From assembly GCF_024723825.1 (NCBI RefSeq), contig NZ_JANQBQ010000001.1:2480001-2544000 (forward strand): DNA of 64,000 nt. Direction: 5' to 3'. Below, piece by piece: positions 12,678 to 22,847 of this stretch. This DNA comes from Romboutsia lituseburensis (GTDB lineage: Bacteria; Bacillota; Clostridia; Peptostreptococcales; Peptostreptococcaceae). The position numbers were made by a program, and so were the translations under genes. Numbering within the stretch: the first letter of the stretch is position 1; every line of letters begins with the position of its first letter. The notes beneath the pieces are model-generated. The model saw nothing but the letters and a program-made list of their open reading frames with translations. It did not search any database and had not been told where the DNA came from.

Positions 12678-13013
12678 ATGGAAGCAAAAGCTACTGCTAA
12701 ATATGTACGTGTATCACCAAGAAAAGCAGGACAAATCTGTAGCCTTGTTAGAGGAAAGAATGTTGATGAAGCATTAGCAATATTAAAGTTCACTCCAAGA
12801 GGAGCGGCTTCAATAATAGCTAAAGTTGTTAAATCTGCTAAAGCAAACGCTGAAAACAACCACGAAATGGATGTTGAAAATTTATATATAGAATCAGTTG
12901 TTGCAAATCAAGGGCCAACAATGAAGAGATTCATGCCTAGAGCTATGGGACGTGCAACTATGATAAGAAAAAGAACTTCTCATATAGAGGTTGTTCTAAA
13001 AGAAAGAAAATAA
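12678..13013 (+). CDS. rplV: 50S ribosomal protein L22
   Basis: Tunnel-lining protein, 111 residues. [20 protein letters not shown] starts the conserved fold. The beta-hairpin that enters the tunnel, [20 protein letters not shown], is intact with no insertion or deletion of the type linked to macrolide resistance in other species. Confidence 0.97.
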   Translation: MEAKATAKYVRVSPRKAGQICSLVRGKNVDEALAILKFTPRGAASIIAKVVKSAKANAENNHEMDVENLYIESVVANQGPTMKRFMPRAMGRATMIRKRTSHIEVVLKERK

Positions 13014-13035
13014 TTTATAGATAGGAGGGAAAATA

Positions 13036-13872
13036 ATGGGTCAAAAAGTTAATGCACACGGGCTGAGAGTCGGTGTTATAAAAGATTGGGACTCTAGATG
13101 GTTCGTAAGTGATAAGAAAGAGTTCGGAAACTTATTATTAGAAGACCACAATGTTCGTAAATTCTTAAAGAATAGACTTTACTCTTCAGGAGTTGCGAAA
13201 ATAGAAATAGAAAGATCAGCAAACAAGATGAAACTAGATTTACACGTTGCTAAGCCAGGTGTAGTTATAGGGAGAGCTGGTGCTGGAATAGATGCTTTAA
13301 AAGCTGAATTAGAAAAAATGACTAAGAAGACTGTAATAGTTAACATAGTTGAAGTAAGAAACCCAGATAAAGATGCTCAATTAGTAGCAGAAAATATAGC
13401 TTTAGCTATAGAAAGAAGGGTTGCTTTCAGAAGAGCTATGAAGCAAGCTATACAAAGAGCTATGAAGTCAGGTGTTAAAGGGATAAAAGTTTCTGCATCA
13501 GGAAGATTAGGTGGAGCAGAAATGGCTAGAACTGAAGGATACAGCGAAGGAAATGTACCTTTACAAACATTAAGATCTGATATAAACTATGGTTTCGCAG
13601 AAGCTAACACTACTTACGGGAAAACTGGTATAAAAGTTTGGATATGTAACGGTGAAGTATTACCAACTAGAAACGGTGTAAACCCAAGAGAAGATAGAAG
13701 AGACAACAGAAGAAACGATAGAAGAGATAACAAGAGAAACGATAGAAGAGATAACAGAAGAAACGATAGAAGAGGAAATGATAATAGAGGAACTAACAAC
13801 AGAGGAGCAAGACCTCAAGGACAAAGACCTCAAGGATCAAGACCTCAAAGAACTGAAAACAAAGGAAATTAA
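13036..13872 (+). CDS. rpsC: 30S ribosomal protein S3 with a long repetitive basic/polar tail
   Basis: mRNA-entry protein of the small subunit. Residues 1 to about 215 are the normal S3 fold: the start [22 protein letters not shown] domain with [10 protein letters not shown], and the C-terminal domain ending near [19 protein letters not shown]. The protein is 278 residues, against about 218 for typical Firmicute S3. The extra ~60 residues are repeats of DRRDNRRN type followed by [10 protein letters not shown] units. In DNA this is three 24-bp tandem units (13693-13764) plus a partial fourth. The tail is Arg/Asn/Asp-rich and probably disordered. I recall a similar extension in C. difficile S3, not checked. 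Confidence 0.97.
   Translation: MGQKVNAHGLRVGVIKDWDSRWFVSDKKEFGNLLLEDHNVRKFLKNRLYSSGVAKIEIERSANKMKLDLHVAKPGVVIGRAGAGIDALKAELEKMTKKTVIVNIVEVRNPDKDAQLVAENIALAIERRVAFRRAMKQAIQRAMKSGVKGIKVSASGRLGGAEMARTEGYSEGNVPLQTLRSDINYGFAEANTTYGKTGIKVWICNGEVLPTRNGVNPREDRRDNRRNDRRDNKRNDRRDNRRNDRRGNDNRGTNNRGARPQGQRPQGSRPQRTENKGN
13693..13774 (+). repeat. 24-bp tandem repeat inside rpsC
   Basis: Units at 13693-13716, 13717-13740 and 13741-13764 all begin GATAGAAGAG and end GAAAC; a fourth is partial at 13765. They encode eight-residue DRRDN(R/K)RN units. A second, three-fold repeat of a CCTCAAG-centred unit (encoding RPQG) follows at about 13810-13851. Confidence 0.85.
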
Positions 13873-13905
13873 TATTAATAAGGTTCGAGGAAGGAGGAAA
13901 TTCTC

Positions 13906-14337
13906 ATGTTAATGCCAAAGAGAGTAAAGCGTCGTAGAGTTCATAGAGGAAGCATGGCTGGTAAAGCTCAAAAAGGTAACACAGTTACTTATGGTGAGTT
14001 CGGTTTAGTTGCTTTAGAAGCCTCTTGGATAACTTCTAATCAAATAGAAGCTGCCAGAATAGCTATGACTAGATCTATAAAAAGAGGGGGAAAAGTTTGG
14101 ATAAAAATATTCCCTCATAAGCCGGTAACAAGAAAGCCAGCTGAAACTCGTATGGGTGCTGGTAAAGGATCTCCAGAATACTGGGTAGCGGTAGTTAAGC
14201 CAGGGAGAGTTATGTTCGAATTAGCAGGTGTTTCTGAAGATAAAGCTAGAGAAGCAATGAGACTTGCGATGCACAAATTACCAGTTAAATGTAAATTTGT
14301 GAAGCGTGAAGATTTAGAAGTAAAGGGTGGTGAATAG
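13906..14337 (+). CDS. rplP: 50S ribosomal protein L16
   Basis: Large-subunit protein next to the A-site tRNA elbow; 143 residues. [40 protein letters not shown] and [21 protein letters not shown] are family blocks. AAGGAGGAAATTCTC precedes ATG 13906. The stop lies directly before the rpmC ATG, so translational coupling is likely. Confidence 0.97.
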   Translation: MLMPKRVKRRRVHRGSMAGKAQKGNTVTYGEFGLVALEASWITSNQIEAARIAMTRSIKRGGKVWIKIFPHKPVTRKPAETRMGAGKGSPEYWVAVVKPGRVMFELAGVSEDKAREAMRLAMHKLPVKCKFVKREDLEVKGGE

Positions 14338-14338
14338 G

Positions 14339-14542
14339 ATGCAAGCTAAAGAATTAAGAGATTTAACAGGCGAAGAGCTAATGAACAAGTTAAATGACTT
14401 CAAAAGTGAATTATTTAGCTTAAGATTCCAATTAGCTACTGGTCAATTAGAAAATACAGCTAGAATAAAATTCGTTAAAAAGGATATAGCTAGAGTTAAG
14501 ACTATCCTTGCTGAAAGAAAGTTAAACGAAACTAGAGCTTAA
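14339..14542 (+). CDS. rpmC: 50S ribosomal protein L29
   Basis: Small coiled-coil protein at the tunnel exit, 67 residues: [18 protein letters not shown] start, [17 protein letters not shown] in the middle. ATG 14339 is preferred because the GGGTGGTG ribosome site at the end of rplP lies about 7 bases before it. An in-frame GTG at 14327 is within that site and would add four non-family residues. Confidence 0.95.
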   Translation: MQAKELRDLTGEELMNKLNDFKSELFSLRFQLATGQLENTARIKFVKKDIARVKTILAERKLNETRA

Positions 14543-14566
14543 TTTGGGAAAGGAGGCTTTTTAACC

Positions 14567-14821
14567 ATGGAAAGAGGAAGAAGAAAAGTTAGAATAGGCC
14601 GTGTTGTAAGCGACAAGATGGATAAAACAATAGTTGTTGCAGTTGAAGATTTCGTACGTCACCCATTATACAATAAGCCAGTAAAGAGAACTAAGAAGTT
14701 CAAGGCTCATGATGAACAAAACGTATGTAACATCGGAGATAAAGTTAAAATAATGGAAACTAGACCTTTATCAAAGGATAAGAGATTCAGACTAGTTGAA
14801 GTTGTTGAGAAAGTTAAGTAG
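14567..14821 (+). CDS. rpsQ: 30S ribosomal protein S17
   Basis: Primary 16S-binding protein of the 30S body, OB fold, 84 residues. [19 protein letters not shown] and [19 protein letters not shown] identify it. AAAGGAGG upstream. Standard spc-type order after rpmC. Confidence 0.97.
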   Translation: MERGRRKVRIGRVVSDKMDKTIVVAVEDFVRHPLYNKPVKRTKKFKAHDEQNVCNIGDKVKIMETRPLSKDKRFRLVEVVEKVK

Positions 14822-14847
14822 TTTTTTGGAAAAGGAGGGATTACGAT

Positions 14848-15216
14848 ATGGTACAACAAGAGACACGTTTAAGAGTTGCTGATAACTCTGGTGCTAAGGA
14901 AATACTATGTATACGTGTACTAGGCGGAAGTAAAAGAAGATATGGTAACATAGGCGACGTAATAGTTGCTACTGTTAAAAGTGCAACACCTGGTGGAGTT
15001 GTAAAAAAAGGTAAAGTTGTTAAAGCTGTTATAGTAAGAACTAAGCAAGGCGTAAGACGTAAAGACGGAAGTTATATAGCGTTCGACGATAATGCTGCAG
15101 TTATAATAAAAGACGACAAGACTCCAGTAGGAACTCGTATATTCGGGCCTGTTGCTAGAGAGTTAAGAGATAATGATTTCATGAAAATAGTTTCTCTTGC
15201 TCCAGAAGTACTATAA
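14848..15216 (+). CDS. rplN: 50S ribosomal protein L14
   Basis: Large-subunit interface protein and docking site of RsfS in other bacteria; 122 residues, the exact family length. [19 protein letters not shown] and [19 protein letters not shown] are diagnostic. AAAGGAGGG upstream. Confidence 0.98.
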   Translation: MVQQETRLRVADNSGAKEILCIRVLGGSKRRYGNIGDVIVATVKSATPGGVVKKGKVVKAVIVRTKQGVRRKDGSYIAFDDNAAVIIKDDKTPVGTRIFGPVARELRDNDFMKIVSLAPEVL

Positions 15217-15236
15217 TTAAGGAGGTGCAATAGGAC

Positions 15237-15545
15237 ATGATGCGTGTTAAAAAAGGTGATACTGTTGTTGTTATAGCAGGTAAAGATAAAGGTAAAAAAG
15301 GTGCAGTTTTAAAAGTTTTCCCTAAGGCTAATAGAGTATTAGTTGAAGGTGTAAACGTAATAACTAAACACCAAAAGCCAAACGCTATGAACCCACAAGG
15401 TGGAATAGTAAACAAAGAAGCTTCAATTCACATATCTAACGTAATGCCACTTGATCCTGAAACAGGAAAAGGAACAAGAGTTAGAGTTGAAATGAAAGAT
15501 GGTAAAAAAGTTAGAGTATCAGTAAAGAGCGGAAAAGAAATATAA
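15237..15545 (+). CDS. rplX: 50S ribosomal protein L24
   Basis: Assembly-initiator protein with a KOW motif at its N-terminus ([19 protein letters not shown]); 102 residues. Two ATG codons in tandem (15237, 15240) follow AAGGAGGTG; either can serve and they differ by one Met. Confidence 0.97.
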   Translation: MMRVKKGDTVVVIAGKDKGKKGAVLKVFPKANRVLVEGVNVITKHQKPNAMNPQGGIVNKEASIHISNVMPLDPETGKGTRVRVEMKDGKKVRVSVKSGKEI

Positions 15546-15570
15546 TATAGCTTGAAAGGAGGGACCTTAA

Positions 15571-16113
15571 ATGGCTTCTAGATTACAAGAAAAATACATG
15601 AAAGAAGTTGCTCCTGCTTTAATGGAGAAATTTGGATACAAAAACGTTATGGAAATACCTAAGTTAGAAAAGATAGTTATAAACATGGGTATAGGTGACG
15701 CTAGAGAAAATCCAAAAGGATTAGAAAAGGCTGTTGAAGAGATGGAAATAATATCTGGACAAAAGCCTGTTACAACTAAAGCAAGAAAATCTGTTGCGAA
15801 CTTCAAATTAAGAGAAGGTATGCCAATAGGTGCTAAAACTACATTAAGAGCTGACAAAATGTTCTACTTCATGGACAAGTTAGTATCTGTATCTTTACCA
15901 AGAGTTAGAGACTTCAGAGGAGTTAATCCTAACGCTTTCGATGGTAGAGGAAACTACGCTTTAGGTGTTAAAGAACAATTAATATTCCCTGAAATAGAAT
16001 ACGATAAGGTAGACAAAGTAAGAGGAATGGATATAATATTCGTTACGACTGCAAAGACTGACGAAGAAGCACGTGAATTATTAAAATTATTAGGAATGCC
16101 GTTTTCTAAGTAA
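15571..16113 (+). CDS. rplE: 50S ribosomal protein L5
   Basis: 5S rRNA-binding protein of the central protuberance, 180 residues. [40 protein letters not shown] and the C-terminal [19 protein letters not shown] are typical. GAAAGGAGGG upstream. A hairpin follows immediately. Confidence 0.98.
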   Translation: MASRLQEKYMKEVAPALMEKFGYKNVMEIPKLEKIVINMGIGDARENPKGLEKAVEEMEIISGQKPVTTKARKSVANFKLREGMPIGAKTTLRADKMFYFMDKLVSVSLPRVRDFRGVNPNAFDGRGNYALGVKEQLIFPEIEYDKVDKVRGMDIIFVTTAKTDEEARELLKLLGMPFSK

Positions 16114-16139
16114 GCTTAGAAAAGGTCATTTTCTAAGCT
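16113..16139 (+). other. Hairpin between rplE and rpsN
   Basis: AGCTTAGAAAA (16113-16123) and TTTTCTAAGCT (16129-16139) form a perfect 11-bp stem with a 5-base loop and no T-run. It overlaps the rplE stop. Likely an RNA processing or stability element inside the operon. Confidence 0.5.
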
Positions 16140-16160
16140 AAGACAAAGGAGGGATTCCGA

Positions 16161-16346
16161 GTGGCTAGAAAAGCAATGGTTGTAAAACAACAAAAGAAGC
16201 AAAAGTACGCTACTAGAGAATACACTAGATGTACTATATGTGGTAGACCACATTCAGTTTTAAGAAAATTTGGTATATGCCGTATATGCTTTAGAGAATT
16301 AGCTTATAAAGGTCAAATACCTGGTGTTAGAAAAGCAAGCTGGTAA
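16161..16346 (+). CDS. rpsN: 30S ribosomal protein S14, zinc-binding type
   Basis: 61 residues, GTG start after AAAGGAGGG. The short zinc-binding (C+) form: Cys24-x2-Cys27 and Cys40-x2-Cys43 in CTICGRP and GICRIC. Many Firmicutes also carry a zinc-free S14 elsewhere for zinc starvation; none is in this window. Some annotations call this form RpsZ. Confidence 0.96.
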   Translation: MARKAMVVKQQKKQKYATREYTRCTICGRPHSVLRKFGICRICFRELAYKGQIPGVRKASW

Positions 16347-16378
16347 AAACTTGTTTAAAATGGAAGGAGGGTTTCAAT

Positions 16379-16777
16379 ATGACAATGACAGATCCAATAG
16401 CAGATATGCTAACTCGTATAAGAAATGCTAATGTAGTTAAGCATGAAACTGTTGACGTTCCTGCCTCTAATATGAAGAAAGAATTAGCTAGAATCTTATT
16501 AGAAGAAGGTTTCGTTAGAGGTTACGATGTTATAGAAGATGGAAAGCAAGGAATAATAAGAATACAATTAAAGTACGGACAAGCAGGAGAAAGAGTTATA
16601 ACAGGATTAAAGAGAATATCTAAGCCTGGTATGAGAGTTTATGCTGCTAAGCAAGAAATACCTAAGGTATTAAACGGATTAGGTATATCAGTAATATCTA
16701 CTTCAAAAGGAATATTAACTGATAAGCAAGCAAGAAAAGAAAATGTTGGTGGAGAAGTAATCTGCTACGTTTGGTAA
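16379..16777 (+). CDS. rpsH: 30S ribosomal protein S8
   Basis: Primary binder of the central 16S domain; 132 residues. [18 protein letters not shown] starts the protein, and the C-terminal [20 protein letters not shown] is the family signature. GAAGGAGGG upstream. In E. coli S8 regulates the spc operon; control here is not shown by the sequence. Confidence 0.98.
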   Translation: MTMTDPIADMLTRIRNANVVKHETVDVPASNMKKELARILLEEGFVRGYDVIEDGKQGIIRIQLKYGQAGERVITGLKRISKPGMRVYAAKQEIPKVLNGLGISVISTSKGILTDKQARKENVGGEVICYVW

Positions 16778-16809
16778 TATAAACGAACAATGTAAGGAGG
16801 TGCGAGACT

Positions 16810-17352
16810 ATGTCAAGAATAGGTGTTAAGCCAATAACTGTACCAGCAGGTGTAGAAGTTACTATAGCTGAAGGAAACTTAGTTACTGTAAAAGGACCTA
16901 AAGGAACTTTAACTAAGCAATTTGATGGTGCAATGAAGATAAATCAAGAAGAAAATACTATAACTGTTGAAAGACCAACAAACAACAAGCAACACAGAGC
17001 ATTACACGGATTAACTAGAACTTTAATAGATAATATGGTAGTGGGTGTTACTAACGGATTCGAAAAGAAATTAGAATTAGTTGGTGTTGGATACAGAGCT
17101 CAAAAGCAAGGAAAGAAATTAGTTATGAACTTAGGATACTCTCATCCAGTAGAAATGGAAGATCCAGAAGGTATAACAGTAGAATCTCCTAACCAAACTG
17201 AGTTAGTAGTTAAAGGTATCGATAAGCAATTAGTAGGGAACTACGCTGCTAAGATAAGAGACTGGAGAAAGCCAGAGCCATACAAAGGTAAAGGTATAAG
17301 ATACGCTGGTGAAGTTGTAAGACGTAAAGAAGGTAAAACTGGTAAGAAGTAA
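16810..17352 (+). CDS. rplF: 50S ribosomal protein L6
   Basis: Protein next to the sarcin-ricin loop, 180 residues. [19 protein letters not shown] start, [17 protein letters not shown], and the C-terminal [20 protein letters not shown] signature. TAAGGAGGTG precedes the ATG. Confidence 0.98.
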   Translation: MSRIGVKPITVPAGVEVTIAEGNLVTVKGPKGTLTKQFDGAMKINQEENTITVERPTNNKQHRALHGLTRTLIDNMVVGVTNGFEKKLELVGVGYRAQKQGKKLVMNLGYSHPVEMEDPEGITVESPNQTELVVKGIDKQLVGNYAAKIRDWRKPEPYKGKGIRYAGEVVRRKEGKTGKK

Positions 17353-17390
17353 TAAATACCAAACTTAAATGCTAGAAAGGAGTGAGCCTT

Positions 17391-17759
17391 GTGATAAAGA
17401 AAGCTGATAAAAATGCTAATAGACTTCAAAGACATAAGAGAGTTAGAAGAAAGATAACTGGAACTACTCAAAGACCAAGATTATGTGTATTTAGAAGTGC
17501 TAATAATATATACGCTCAAATAATAGATGACACTAACAGAGTTACTGTTGTTTCTGCTTCTTCTTTAGATGCAGAGATAAAAGGTGCTGTTAGCAACACA
17601 GGAAATAAAGAAGCAGCTAAAAAAGTTGGAGAAATGATCGCTAAGAAAGCTGTAGAAAAAGGAATCACTGAAGTTGTATTCGACAGAGGTGGATACTTAT
17701 ATCACGGTAGAGTTCAAGAATTAGCTGAAGGTGCTAGAGAAGCTGGACTTAAATTCTAA
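17391..17759 (+). CDS. rplR: 50S ribosomal protein L18
   Basis: 5S rRNA-binding protein, 122 residues with a GTG start at 17391. [20 protein letters not shown] and [20 protein letters not shown] are family blocks. The start is chosen because AAAGGAGTG (17376-17384) is spaced 6 bases away; an upstream in-frame GTG at 17382 lies inside that site. Confidence 0.96.
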   Translation: MIKKADKNANRLQRHKRVRRKITGTTQRPRLCVFRSANNIYAQIIDDTNRVTVVSASSLDAEIKGAVSNTGNKEAAKKVGEMIAKKAVEKGITEVVFDRGGYLYHGRVQELAEGAREAGLKF

Positions 17760-17785
17760 TTAAGAAACAAAGGAGGGAAATGCAC

Positions 17786-18295
17786 ATGTTACGTCGTAAA
17801 CTTATAGACGCAAGACAACTTGACTTAAAAGAAAAAGTTGTTGAAGTAAGACGTGTTACTAAAGTTGTAAAAGGTGGTAGAAACTTCAGATTTGCAGCGT
17901 TAGTAGTTGTTGGAGATGAAAACGGACACGTTGGTATAGGTACTGGTAAAGCAATGGAAGTACCAGACGCTATAAAGAAAGCAGTAGAAGATGCTAAAAA
18001 GAATCTTATAAACGTACCAATGGTTGGTACAACAATTCCTCACGAAGTACACGGACACTTCGGAGCTGGAAAAATATTAATAATGCCTGCTAAGCAAGGT
18101 ACAGGAGTTATAGCTGGGGGACCTGCTAGAGCCGTACTTGAGTTAGCTGGATTAACAGATGTTAGAGCTAAATCATTAGGAACTAACAACCCAAGAAACA
18201 TGGTAAATGCTACAATAGAAGGACTTAACTCTCTTAAGACAGCTGAAGATATAGCTAAATTAAGAGGTAAAAAAGTTGAAGATTTACTAGGGTAA
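17786..18295 (+). CDS. rpsE: 30S ribosomal protein S5
   Basis: Accuracy and mRNA-helicase-associated protein at the entry channel; 169 residues. [20 protein letters not shown] carries the spectinomycin-linked loop in wild-type form, and [20 protein letters not shown] is the C-terminal signature. ATG 17786 is favoured: AAAGGAGGG (17769-17777) is 8 bases away, whereas the in-frame ATG at 17780 is only 2 bases from it. Confidence 0.96.
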   Translation: MLRRKLIDARQLDLKEKVVEVRRVTKVVKGGRNFRFAALVVVGDENGHVGIGTGKAMEVPDAIKKAVEDAKKNLINVPMVGTTIPHEVHGHFGAGKILIMPAKQGTGVIAGGPARAVLELAGLTDVRAKSLGTNNPRNMVNATIEGLNSLKTAEDIAKLRGKKVEDLLG

Positions 18296-18309
18296 GGAGG
18301 TAGTGAAAA

Positions 18310-18495
18310 ATGGCTAAATTACAAATAAAATTAGTTAGAAGTACAATAGGAACTACTCCTAACCAAAAAAAGAACGTTGAAGCGTTAGGATTAAGAAAAA
18401 GAGAACAAGTAGTTGTTAAAGAAGATAATGCCCAAACAAGAGGGATGATAAATAAAGTTAAGCATTTAGTAGAAGTTACTGAAATAGCTGAGTAA
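18310..18495 (+). CDS. rpmD: 50S ribosomal protein L30
   Basis: Small protein, 61 residues: [20 protein letters not shown] start and [15 protein letters not shown] near the end. TAAGGAGG overlaps the rpsE stop region, so translation is closely coupled. Confidence 0.96.
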   Translation: MAKLQIKLVRSTIGTTPNQKKNVEALGLRKREQVVVKEDNAQTRGMINKVKHLVEVTEIAE

Positions 18496-18530
18496 TATTT
18501 AAAAACGAGCAATAAGAGGAGGTGCAATCC

Positions 18531-18974
18531 ATGAAGTTACATGAGTTAAAACCTGCTAAAGGTGCAGTAAGAGCTAAGAGAAGATTAGGTAGAGGTACTG
18601 CAACTGGACAAGGTAAAACTGCAGGACGTGGACAAAAAGGACAATGGTCTCGTTCAGGTGGTGGAGTTAGAGTTGGATTCGAAGGTGGACAAATGCCACT
18701 TGCAAGAAGACTTCCAAAGAGAGGATTCAACAACATATTCAAGAAGGTTTACACAGAAGTTAATGTAGAGACTTTAAACAGATTTGAAAACGGAACAGAA
18801 ATAACTGCTGAAGTTTTAAAAGCTGCTAGAGTTATAAGCAAGATAGAAAAAGACGGCGTTAAGATCTTAGGCGAAGGAAACTTAGAAAAAGCTGTAACAG
18901 TTAAGGCTGCTAAGTTTACTGCTTCAGCTCAAGAAAAAATAGAAAAAGCTGGAGGAAAGGCAGAATTAGTTTAA
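18531..18974 (+). CDS. rplO: 50S ribosomal protein L15
   Basis: Late-assembly large-subunit protein, 147 residues. [40 protein letters not shown] and [19 protein letters not shown] are the glycine/arginine-rich family blocks. ATG 18531 lies 6 bases after AGAGGAGGTG; an in-frame GTG at 18522 lies within that site. Confidence 0.97.
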   Translation: MKLHELKPAKGAVRAKRRLGRGTATGQGKTAGRGQKGQWSRSGGGVRVGFEGGQMPLARRLPKRGFNNIFKKVYTEVNVETLNRFENGTEITAEVLKAARVISKIEKDGVKILGEGNLEKAVTVKAAKFTASAQEKIEKAGGKAELV

Positions 18975-19018
18975 TCTAATCTGCTAACTCTTAGCCATTA
19001 TAGGCGGGGTGGTTTAAC

Positions 19019-20287
19019 GTGCTGTCAAAATTAAAACAAGCTTGGAAGCTTAAAGATGTAAGAAGAAAAATATTATATACTTTGATGATGATTGTAGTAT
19101 TTAGGATAGGTGCAACGATACCTGTTCCTGGAGTCAATACAGATTATATAAGGGCGATGGTAGGCGACAATAGTCTACTTTCCCTATATAATATGTTTAC
19201 TGGAGGAGCTTTTAGTAACTTCACGTTATTTGCTTTAGGAGTAGGACCGTATATAACAGCATCTATCATAATGCAACTTCTGACTGTCGGTTTTGAAAGT
19301 TTGGAAGAACTTCAAAAATCTGGTGAAGAAGGTAAGAAAAAAATCAACAAGTACACTAAGTACGTAGCACTAGCATTAGCATTTGTTCAAGCCATAGCGA
19401 TTACGCTAGGGGTTGTAAGAGGTGCTTTAAAATCGAATAGTGTATTTTTTATAGTTACAGTTATTTTAACATTAGTATCAGCAAGTATGTTATTAATGTG
19501 GATAGGGGACAAAATTACTGAGAAAGGTCTTGGTAACGGAAGTTCTATAATAATATTTATAGGTATTATCTCAAGAATACCAGTAGATATTATATCGACT
19601 GCTAACTTAATAAAAGAAGGAAAAGTAGCGATATGGGCAGCCTTACTGTTAGTAGTGGTAATACTTTTAACAATAACAGCAGTTACATATATACAAGAAG
19701 CTACTAGAAAAATCCCAGTTCAATACGCTAAAAGAGTTGTAGGAAGAAAAATGTATGGAGGACAAAGTTCTCATATACCAATGAAAGTTAATCAATCGGG
19801 AGTTATACCTATAATTTTCGCTAGTTCACTTTTAGCATTCCCTCAAACAATAGCAATGTTCATGGGTGCAGATGCTCAAACGTTTGTTCAAACTTACTTA
19901 AATCCAATGGGATCTCCGGGAGTTTGGATATATAGATCGCTTGAAGTTCTGTTGATAGTATTCTTCTCTTATTTCTATACGACTGTATCATTTAATACAG
20001 AAGATATAGCAAATAATATGAAAAATAATGGTGGATTTATACCAGGTATAAGACCAGGAAAACCTACTATAGATTATTTAAATAGAATATTATCAAGATT
20101 GACTCTAGCTGGTGCTTTATTCTTAGCAGGTATAGTTATGGTTTCAGCAATAGTTATGTTCTTTATGAAACTTAACATTACATTAGTTGGATCTTCATTA
20201 CTAATAGTTGTTGGAGTAGCTTTAGAGCTTAAGAGACAGTTAGAATCAAATTTAGTTATGAGAAGCTATCAAGGTTTCTTAAAATAA
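19019..20287 (+). CDS. secY: Preprotein translocase channel subunit SecY
   Basis: Membrane channel of the Sec system, 422 residues with about ten hydrophobic membrane segments. The N-terminal RRKILYTLMMIVVFRIGATI, PGVNTDYI plug region, and the cytosolic loop VQYAKRVVGRKMYGGQSSHI are conserved. The start is GTG 19019 after GGCGGGGTGG. Standard position after rplO. It works with SecE and SecG encoded elsewhere. Confidence 0.97.
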   Translation: MLSKLKQAWKLKDVRRKILYTLMMIVVFRIGATIPVPGVNTDYIRAMVGDNSLLSLYNMFTGGAFSNFTLFALGVGPYITASIIMQLLTVGFESLEELQKSGEEGKKKINKYTKYVALALAFVQAIAITLGVVRGALKSNSVFFIVTVILTLVSASMLLMWIGDKITEKGLGNGSSIIIFIGIISRIPVDIISTANLIKEGKVAIWAALLLVVVILLTITAVTYIQEATRKIPVQYAKRVVGRKMYGGQSSHIPMKVNQSGVIPIIFASSLLAFPQTIAMFMGADAQTFVQTYLNPMGSPGVWIYRSLEVLLIVFFSYFYTTVSFNTEDIANNMKNNGGFIPGIRPGKPTIDYLNRILSRLTLAGALFLAGIVMVSAIVMFFMKLNITLVGSSLLIVVGVALELKRQLESNLVMRSYQGFLK

Positions 20288-20302
20288 TTTGGAGATGATA
20301 AT

Positions 20303-20953
20303 ATGAGAATAATATTACTTGGACCTCCTGGTGCTGGTAAAGGTACACAGGCTGCAGGTATAGTAGAAAAATACAACATACCTCATATATCAACAGGAGA
20401 TATATTCAGAAAGAATATAAAAGAAGGAACAGAGCTTGGAAAGAAAGCTAAGGAATACATAGATCAAGGATTATTAGTTCCAGACGAGTTAACTGTAGGT
20501 TTAGTTACAGACAGAGTATCTCAAGATGACTGTAAGAATGGATTTATGTTAGACGGATTCCCAAGAAATGTTGCTCAAGCTGAACACTTGGATGCGTTTC
20601 TAAACCAAGTTAATATATCTTTAGACAAGGTAGTTAATATCGAAGTTGATAAGAGTATATTAGTTGGAAGAGCTGTAGGAAGAAGAATATGTAAATCTTG
20701 CGGTGCAACGTACCATGTTGAGTTTAATCCTCCTAAAGTAGAAGGAGTATGTAACGTATGCCAAGGAGAGTTATACCAAAGAGCAGACGATACAGAAGAG
20801 ACTGTATCTAAGAGAATACAAGTTTATCTTGATGAAACAAAACCATTAGTTGATTATTATAGTACTCAAGGTATAATAGCTAACATAAATGGTCAACAAT
20901 CAATAGATAAGGTATTTGAAGATATAGTAAATGCTCTAGGAAGTGAAAAATAA
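20303..20953 (+). CDS. adk: Adenylate kinase
   Basis: Interconverts ATP + AMP and 2 ADP; 216 residues. P-loop [10 protein letters not shown] at residues 7-16, NMP-binding HISTGDIFR and [10 protein letters not shown]. The LID domain carries the Gram-positive zinc knot (CKSCGATYH ... [10 protein letters not shown]) with four cysteines. Its stop overlaps the map ATG by one base. Confidence 0.98.
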   Translation: MRIILLGPPGAGKGTQAAGIVEKYNIPHISTGDIFRKNIKEGTELGKKAKEYIDQGLLVPDELTVGLVTDRVSQDDCKNGFMLDGFPRNVAQAEHLDAFLNQVNISLDKVVNIEVDKSILVGRAVGRRICKSCGATYHVEFNPPKVEGVCNVCQGELYQRADDTEETVSKRIQVYLDETKPLVDYYSTQGIIANINGQQSIDKVFEDIVNALGSEK

Positions 20954-21699
20954 TGATTACATTGAAATCAAAAAAAGAATTAGAACTAATGAGAGAAGCA
21001 GGTAAAATAGTTGCAGAAACTCATGAAATTCTAAAAGCAGCTGTTACTCCGGGAATATCTACTTTAGAGTTAGATAAAATAGCTGAAGAGAATATAAGAA
21101 AATATAATGCGATACCATCTTTTAAAGGTTATGGCGGATTCACAGGTTCGATATGCGCTTCTATTAATGAAGAAGTAGTTCATGGAATACCTGGGAAGAA
21201 GATTTTAAAAGAAGGCGACATTATAAGTTTAGATGTAGGAGCCTATTATAAAGGATATCATTCAGACTCTGCGAGAACTCATGGAGTAGGAATAATATCT
21301 GAAGAAGATAGGAAATTAATAGAAGTAACTAGAGAAAGCTTCTATGAAGGCATAAAATTTGCTAAACTAGGATATAGATTATCTGATATCTCACATGCAA
21401 TACAAGCACACGTTGAGAAACATGGTTTCTCAGTAGTTAGAGATTTAGTAGGTCATGGAGTTGGAACTGAACTTCATGAAGATCCACAAATACCTAACTA
21501 TGGACCAGCCGGCAAAGGACCAAGACTTCAAGAAGGAATGGTTTTAGCTATAGAGCCTATGGTTAACGCTGGTAAATATCACGTTAAAACATTAGCTGAT
21601 GGATGGACCATTGTCACTATAGATGGCAAAAAATCAGCTCATTATGAGCACACAATAGCGATCACTGAAGATGAACCACTGATATTATCAGCGTTATAA
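20953..21699 (+). CDS. map: Methionine aminopeptidase, type I
   Basis: Removes N-terminal Met from nascent proteins; 248 residues. Metal ligands are visible in [20 protein letters not shown] (two Asp), [11 protein letters not shown] (His), [10 protein letters not shown] (Glu) and [10 protein letters not shown] (Glu). The upstream VVHGIPG histidine is present. Starts by ATAATG overlap with adk, so translation is coupled. Confidence 0.97.
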   Translation: MITLKSKKELELMREAGKIVAETHEILKAAVTPGISTLELDKIAEENIRKYNAIPSFKGYGGFTGSICASINEEVVHGIPGKKILKEGDIISLDVGAYYKGYHSDSARTHGVGIISEEDRKLIEVTRESFYEGIKFAKLGYRLSDISHAIQAHVEKHGFSVVRDLVGHGVGTELHEDPQIPNYGPAGKGPRLQEGMVLAIEPMVNAGKYHVKTLADGWTIVTIDGKKSAHYEHTIAITEDEPLILSAL

Positions 21700-21741
21700 T
21701 CTTTGAAAAAGTGAAAAGTGCTATTAAATAATTACGTATAA

Positions 21742-21900
21742 GGTCAAGTTGAAAAACCACTTGAAAAACCTAAACTAAGAAAAGTTAAGCACTTATGAAG
21801 ATATAATGTTGTTAATAATGAAATTAAGGACAGTATAGAATCTGACAAATGTACAGATATTTTAAGAGCTCAACTTACTAAGTTAGATCAAATGATTTAA
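21742..21900 (+). pseudogene. Remnant of a KOW-domain RNA-binding protein gene
   Basis: One frame (codons from 21742) reads GQVEKPLEKPKLRKVKHL, then a TGA stop at 21796-21798, then RYNVVNNEIKDSIESDKC and TDILRAQLTKLDQMI to a TAA at 21898. Many clostridia carry a ~90-residue L14e/KOW-like gene exactly between map and infA, whose second half has the form 'EKPKKKKVKHL...TN.V..EI...I......I...L.KL'. The match in position and pattern supports a decayed copy. The N-terminal KOW half is missing or unrecognisable, and there is no start codon with a ribosome site. Seen: frame, stop, residue pattern. Inferred: homology. Confidence 0.6.
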
Positions 21901-21928
21901 CTTATTGAAATGGAGGTTTGGTTAATTA

Positions 21929-22147
21929 ATGGCCAAAAAAGATGTTATAGAACTAGAAGGTACAGTTACTGAAAACTTACCTAATGCTATGTTTAAAGTA
22001 AAGTTAGAAAATGGACATGAAGTATTATGTCACTTATCTGGAAAGCTAAGAATGAACTTCATAAGAATTCTTGAAGGTGATAAGGTGAATGTAGAACTTT
22101 CTCCGTATGATCTTACAAGAGGAAGAATCACTTGGCGTAAGAAGTAG
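21929..22147 (+). CDS. infA: Translation initiation factor IF-1
   Basis: OB-fold factor that occupies the A site during initiation; 72 residues, exact family length. [20 protein letters not shown] and [20 protein letters not shown] are diagnostic. TGGAGG lies upstream. Confidence 0.97.
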   Translation: MAKKDVIELEGTVTENLPNAMFKVKLENGHEVLCHLSGKLRMNFIRILEGDKVNVELSPYDLTRGRITWRKK

Positions 22148-22163
22148 ACTATTTTAATATTAG

Positions 22164-22295
<132 letters not shown>

Positions 22296-22446
22296 TAAAT
22301 TATTACTAGCAATTTGTTAACATATATAGTATAATATTAAATTGTGATGTTAACGAAACGTATTAAATACGTAAACAAATCTGATTTCGGATTGAATATT
22401 AATTAAGATTTTAACACTAAAAACTAAGTGTAGGAGGTGCGAATTA

Positions 22447-22818
22447 ATGGCAAGAATAGCTGGGGTAGATTTACCTAGAGAAAAAAGAGCGGAAATAGCT
22501 TTAACTTATATATATGGTATAGGTAAAGCAACTGCTAACGAAATATTAGCTAAAGCTGAGATAAATCCTGATGTAAGAATAAAAGACTTATCTGAAGAAC
22601 AAGTTAACGACCTAAGAAAGATAATAGATAGTGATTTCTTAGTTGAAGGTGACTTAAGAAGAGAGATAGCTTTAAATATAAAGAGATTAAGAGATATAAA
22701 ATGTTACAGAGGTATGAGACATGCTAAAGGTCTTCCACTAAGAGGACAAAGAACTAAGACTAACGCTAGAACTAGAAAAGGTCCTAGAAAAACTGTATCT
22801 CGTAAGAAGAAGAAGTAA
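22447..22818 (+). CDS. rpsM: 30S ribosomal protein S13
   Basis: Head protein contacting the P-site tRNA and L5; 123 residues. [34 protein letters not shown] and the C-terminal [20 protein letters not shown] are signatures. The 151-base gap after rpmJ contains a TATAAT at 22330 without a clear -35 and short inverted repeats (ACGTAT..ATACGT), so an extra promoter or leader for the alpha-type cluster is possible but unproven. Confidence 0.97.
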   Translation: MARIAGVDLPREKRAEIALTYIYGIGKATANEILAKAEINPDVRIKDLSEEQVNDLRKIIDSDFLVEGDLRREIALNIKRLRDIKCYRGMRHAKGLPLRGQRTKTNARTRKGPRKTVSRKKKK

Positions 22819-22847
22819 TAAATCATAATTAGATAGGAGGGAAAACA

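Noticed and set aside
13614-13799. Minus-strand frame rich in Leu/Ser opposite the rpsC repeats
   Set aside because: It is the shadow of the 24-bp tandem repeat in rpsC; no ribosome site or start context.
21805-21900. Fragment initially read as a CsoR/FrmR-type metal repressor (IESDKCTDIL resembles the CsoR Cys helix)
   Set aside because: The segment before it in the same frame (EKPKLRKVKHL) and the map-infA location fit the KOW protein better.
22314-22335. Possible promoter TTGTTA...TATAAT before rpsM
   Set aside because: The spacing is only 10 bases and no other -35 is convincing, so it was not listed as a promoter.
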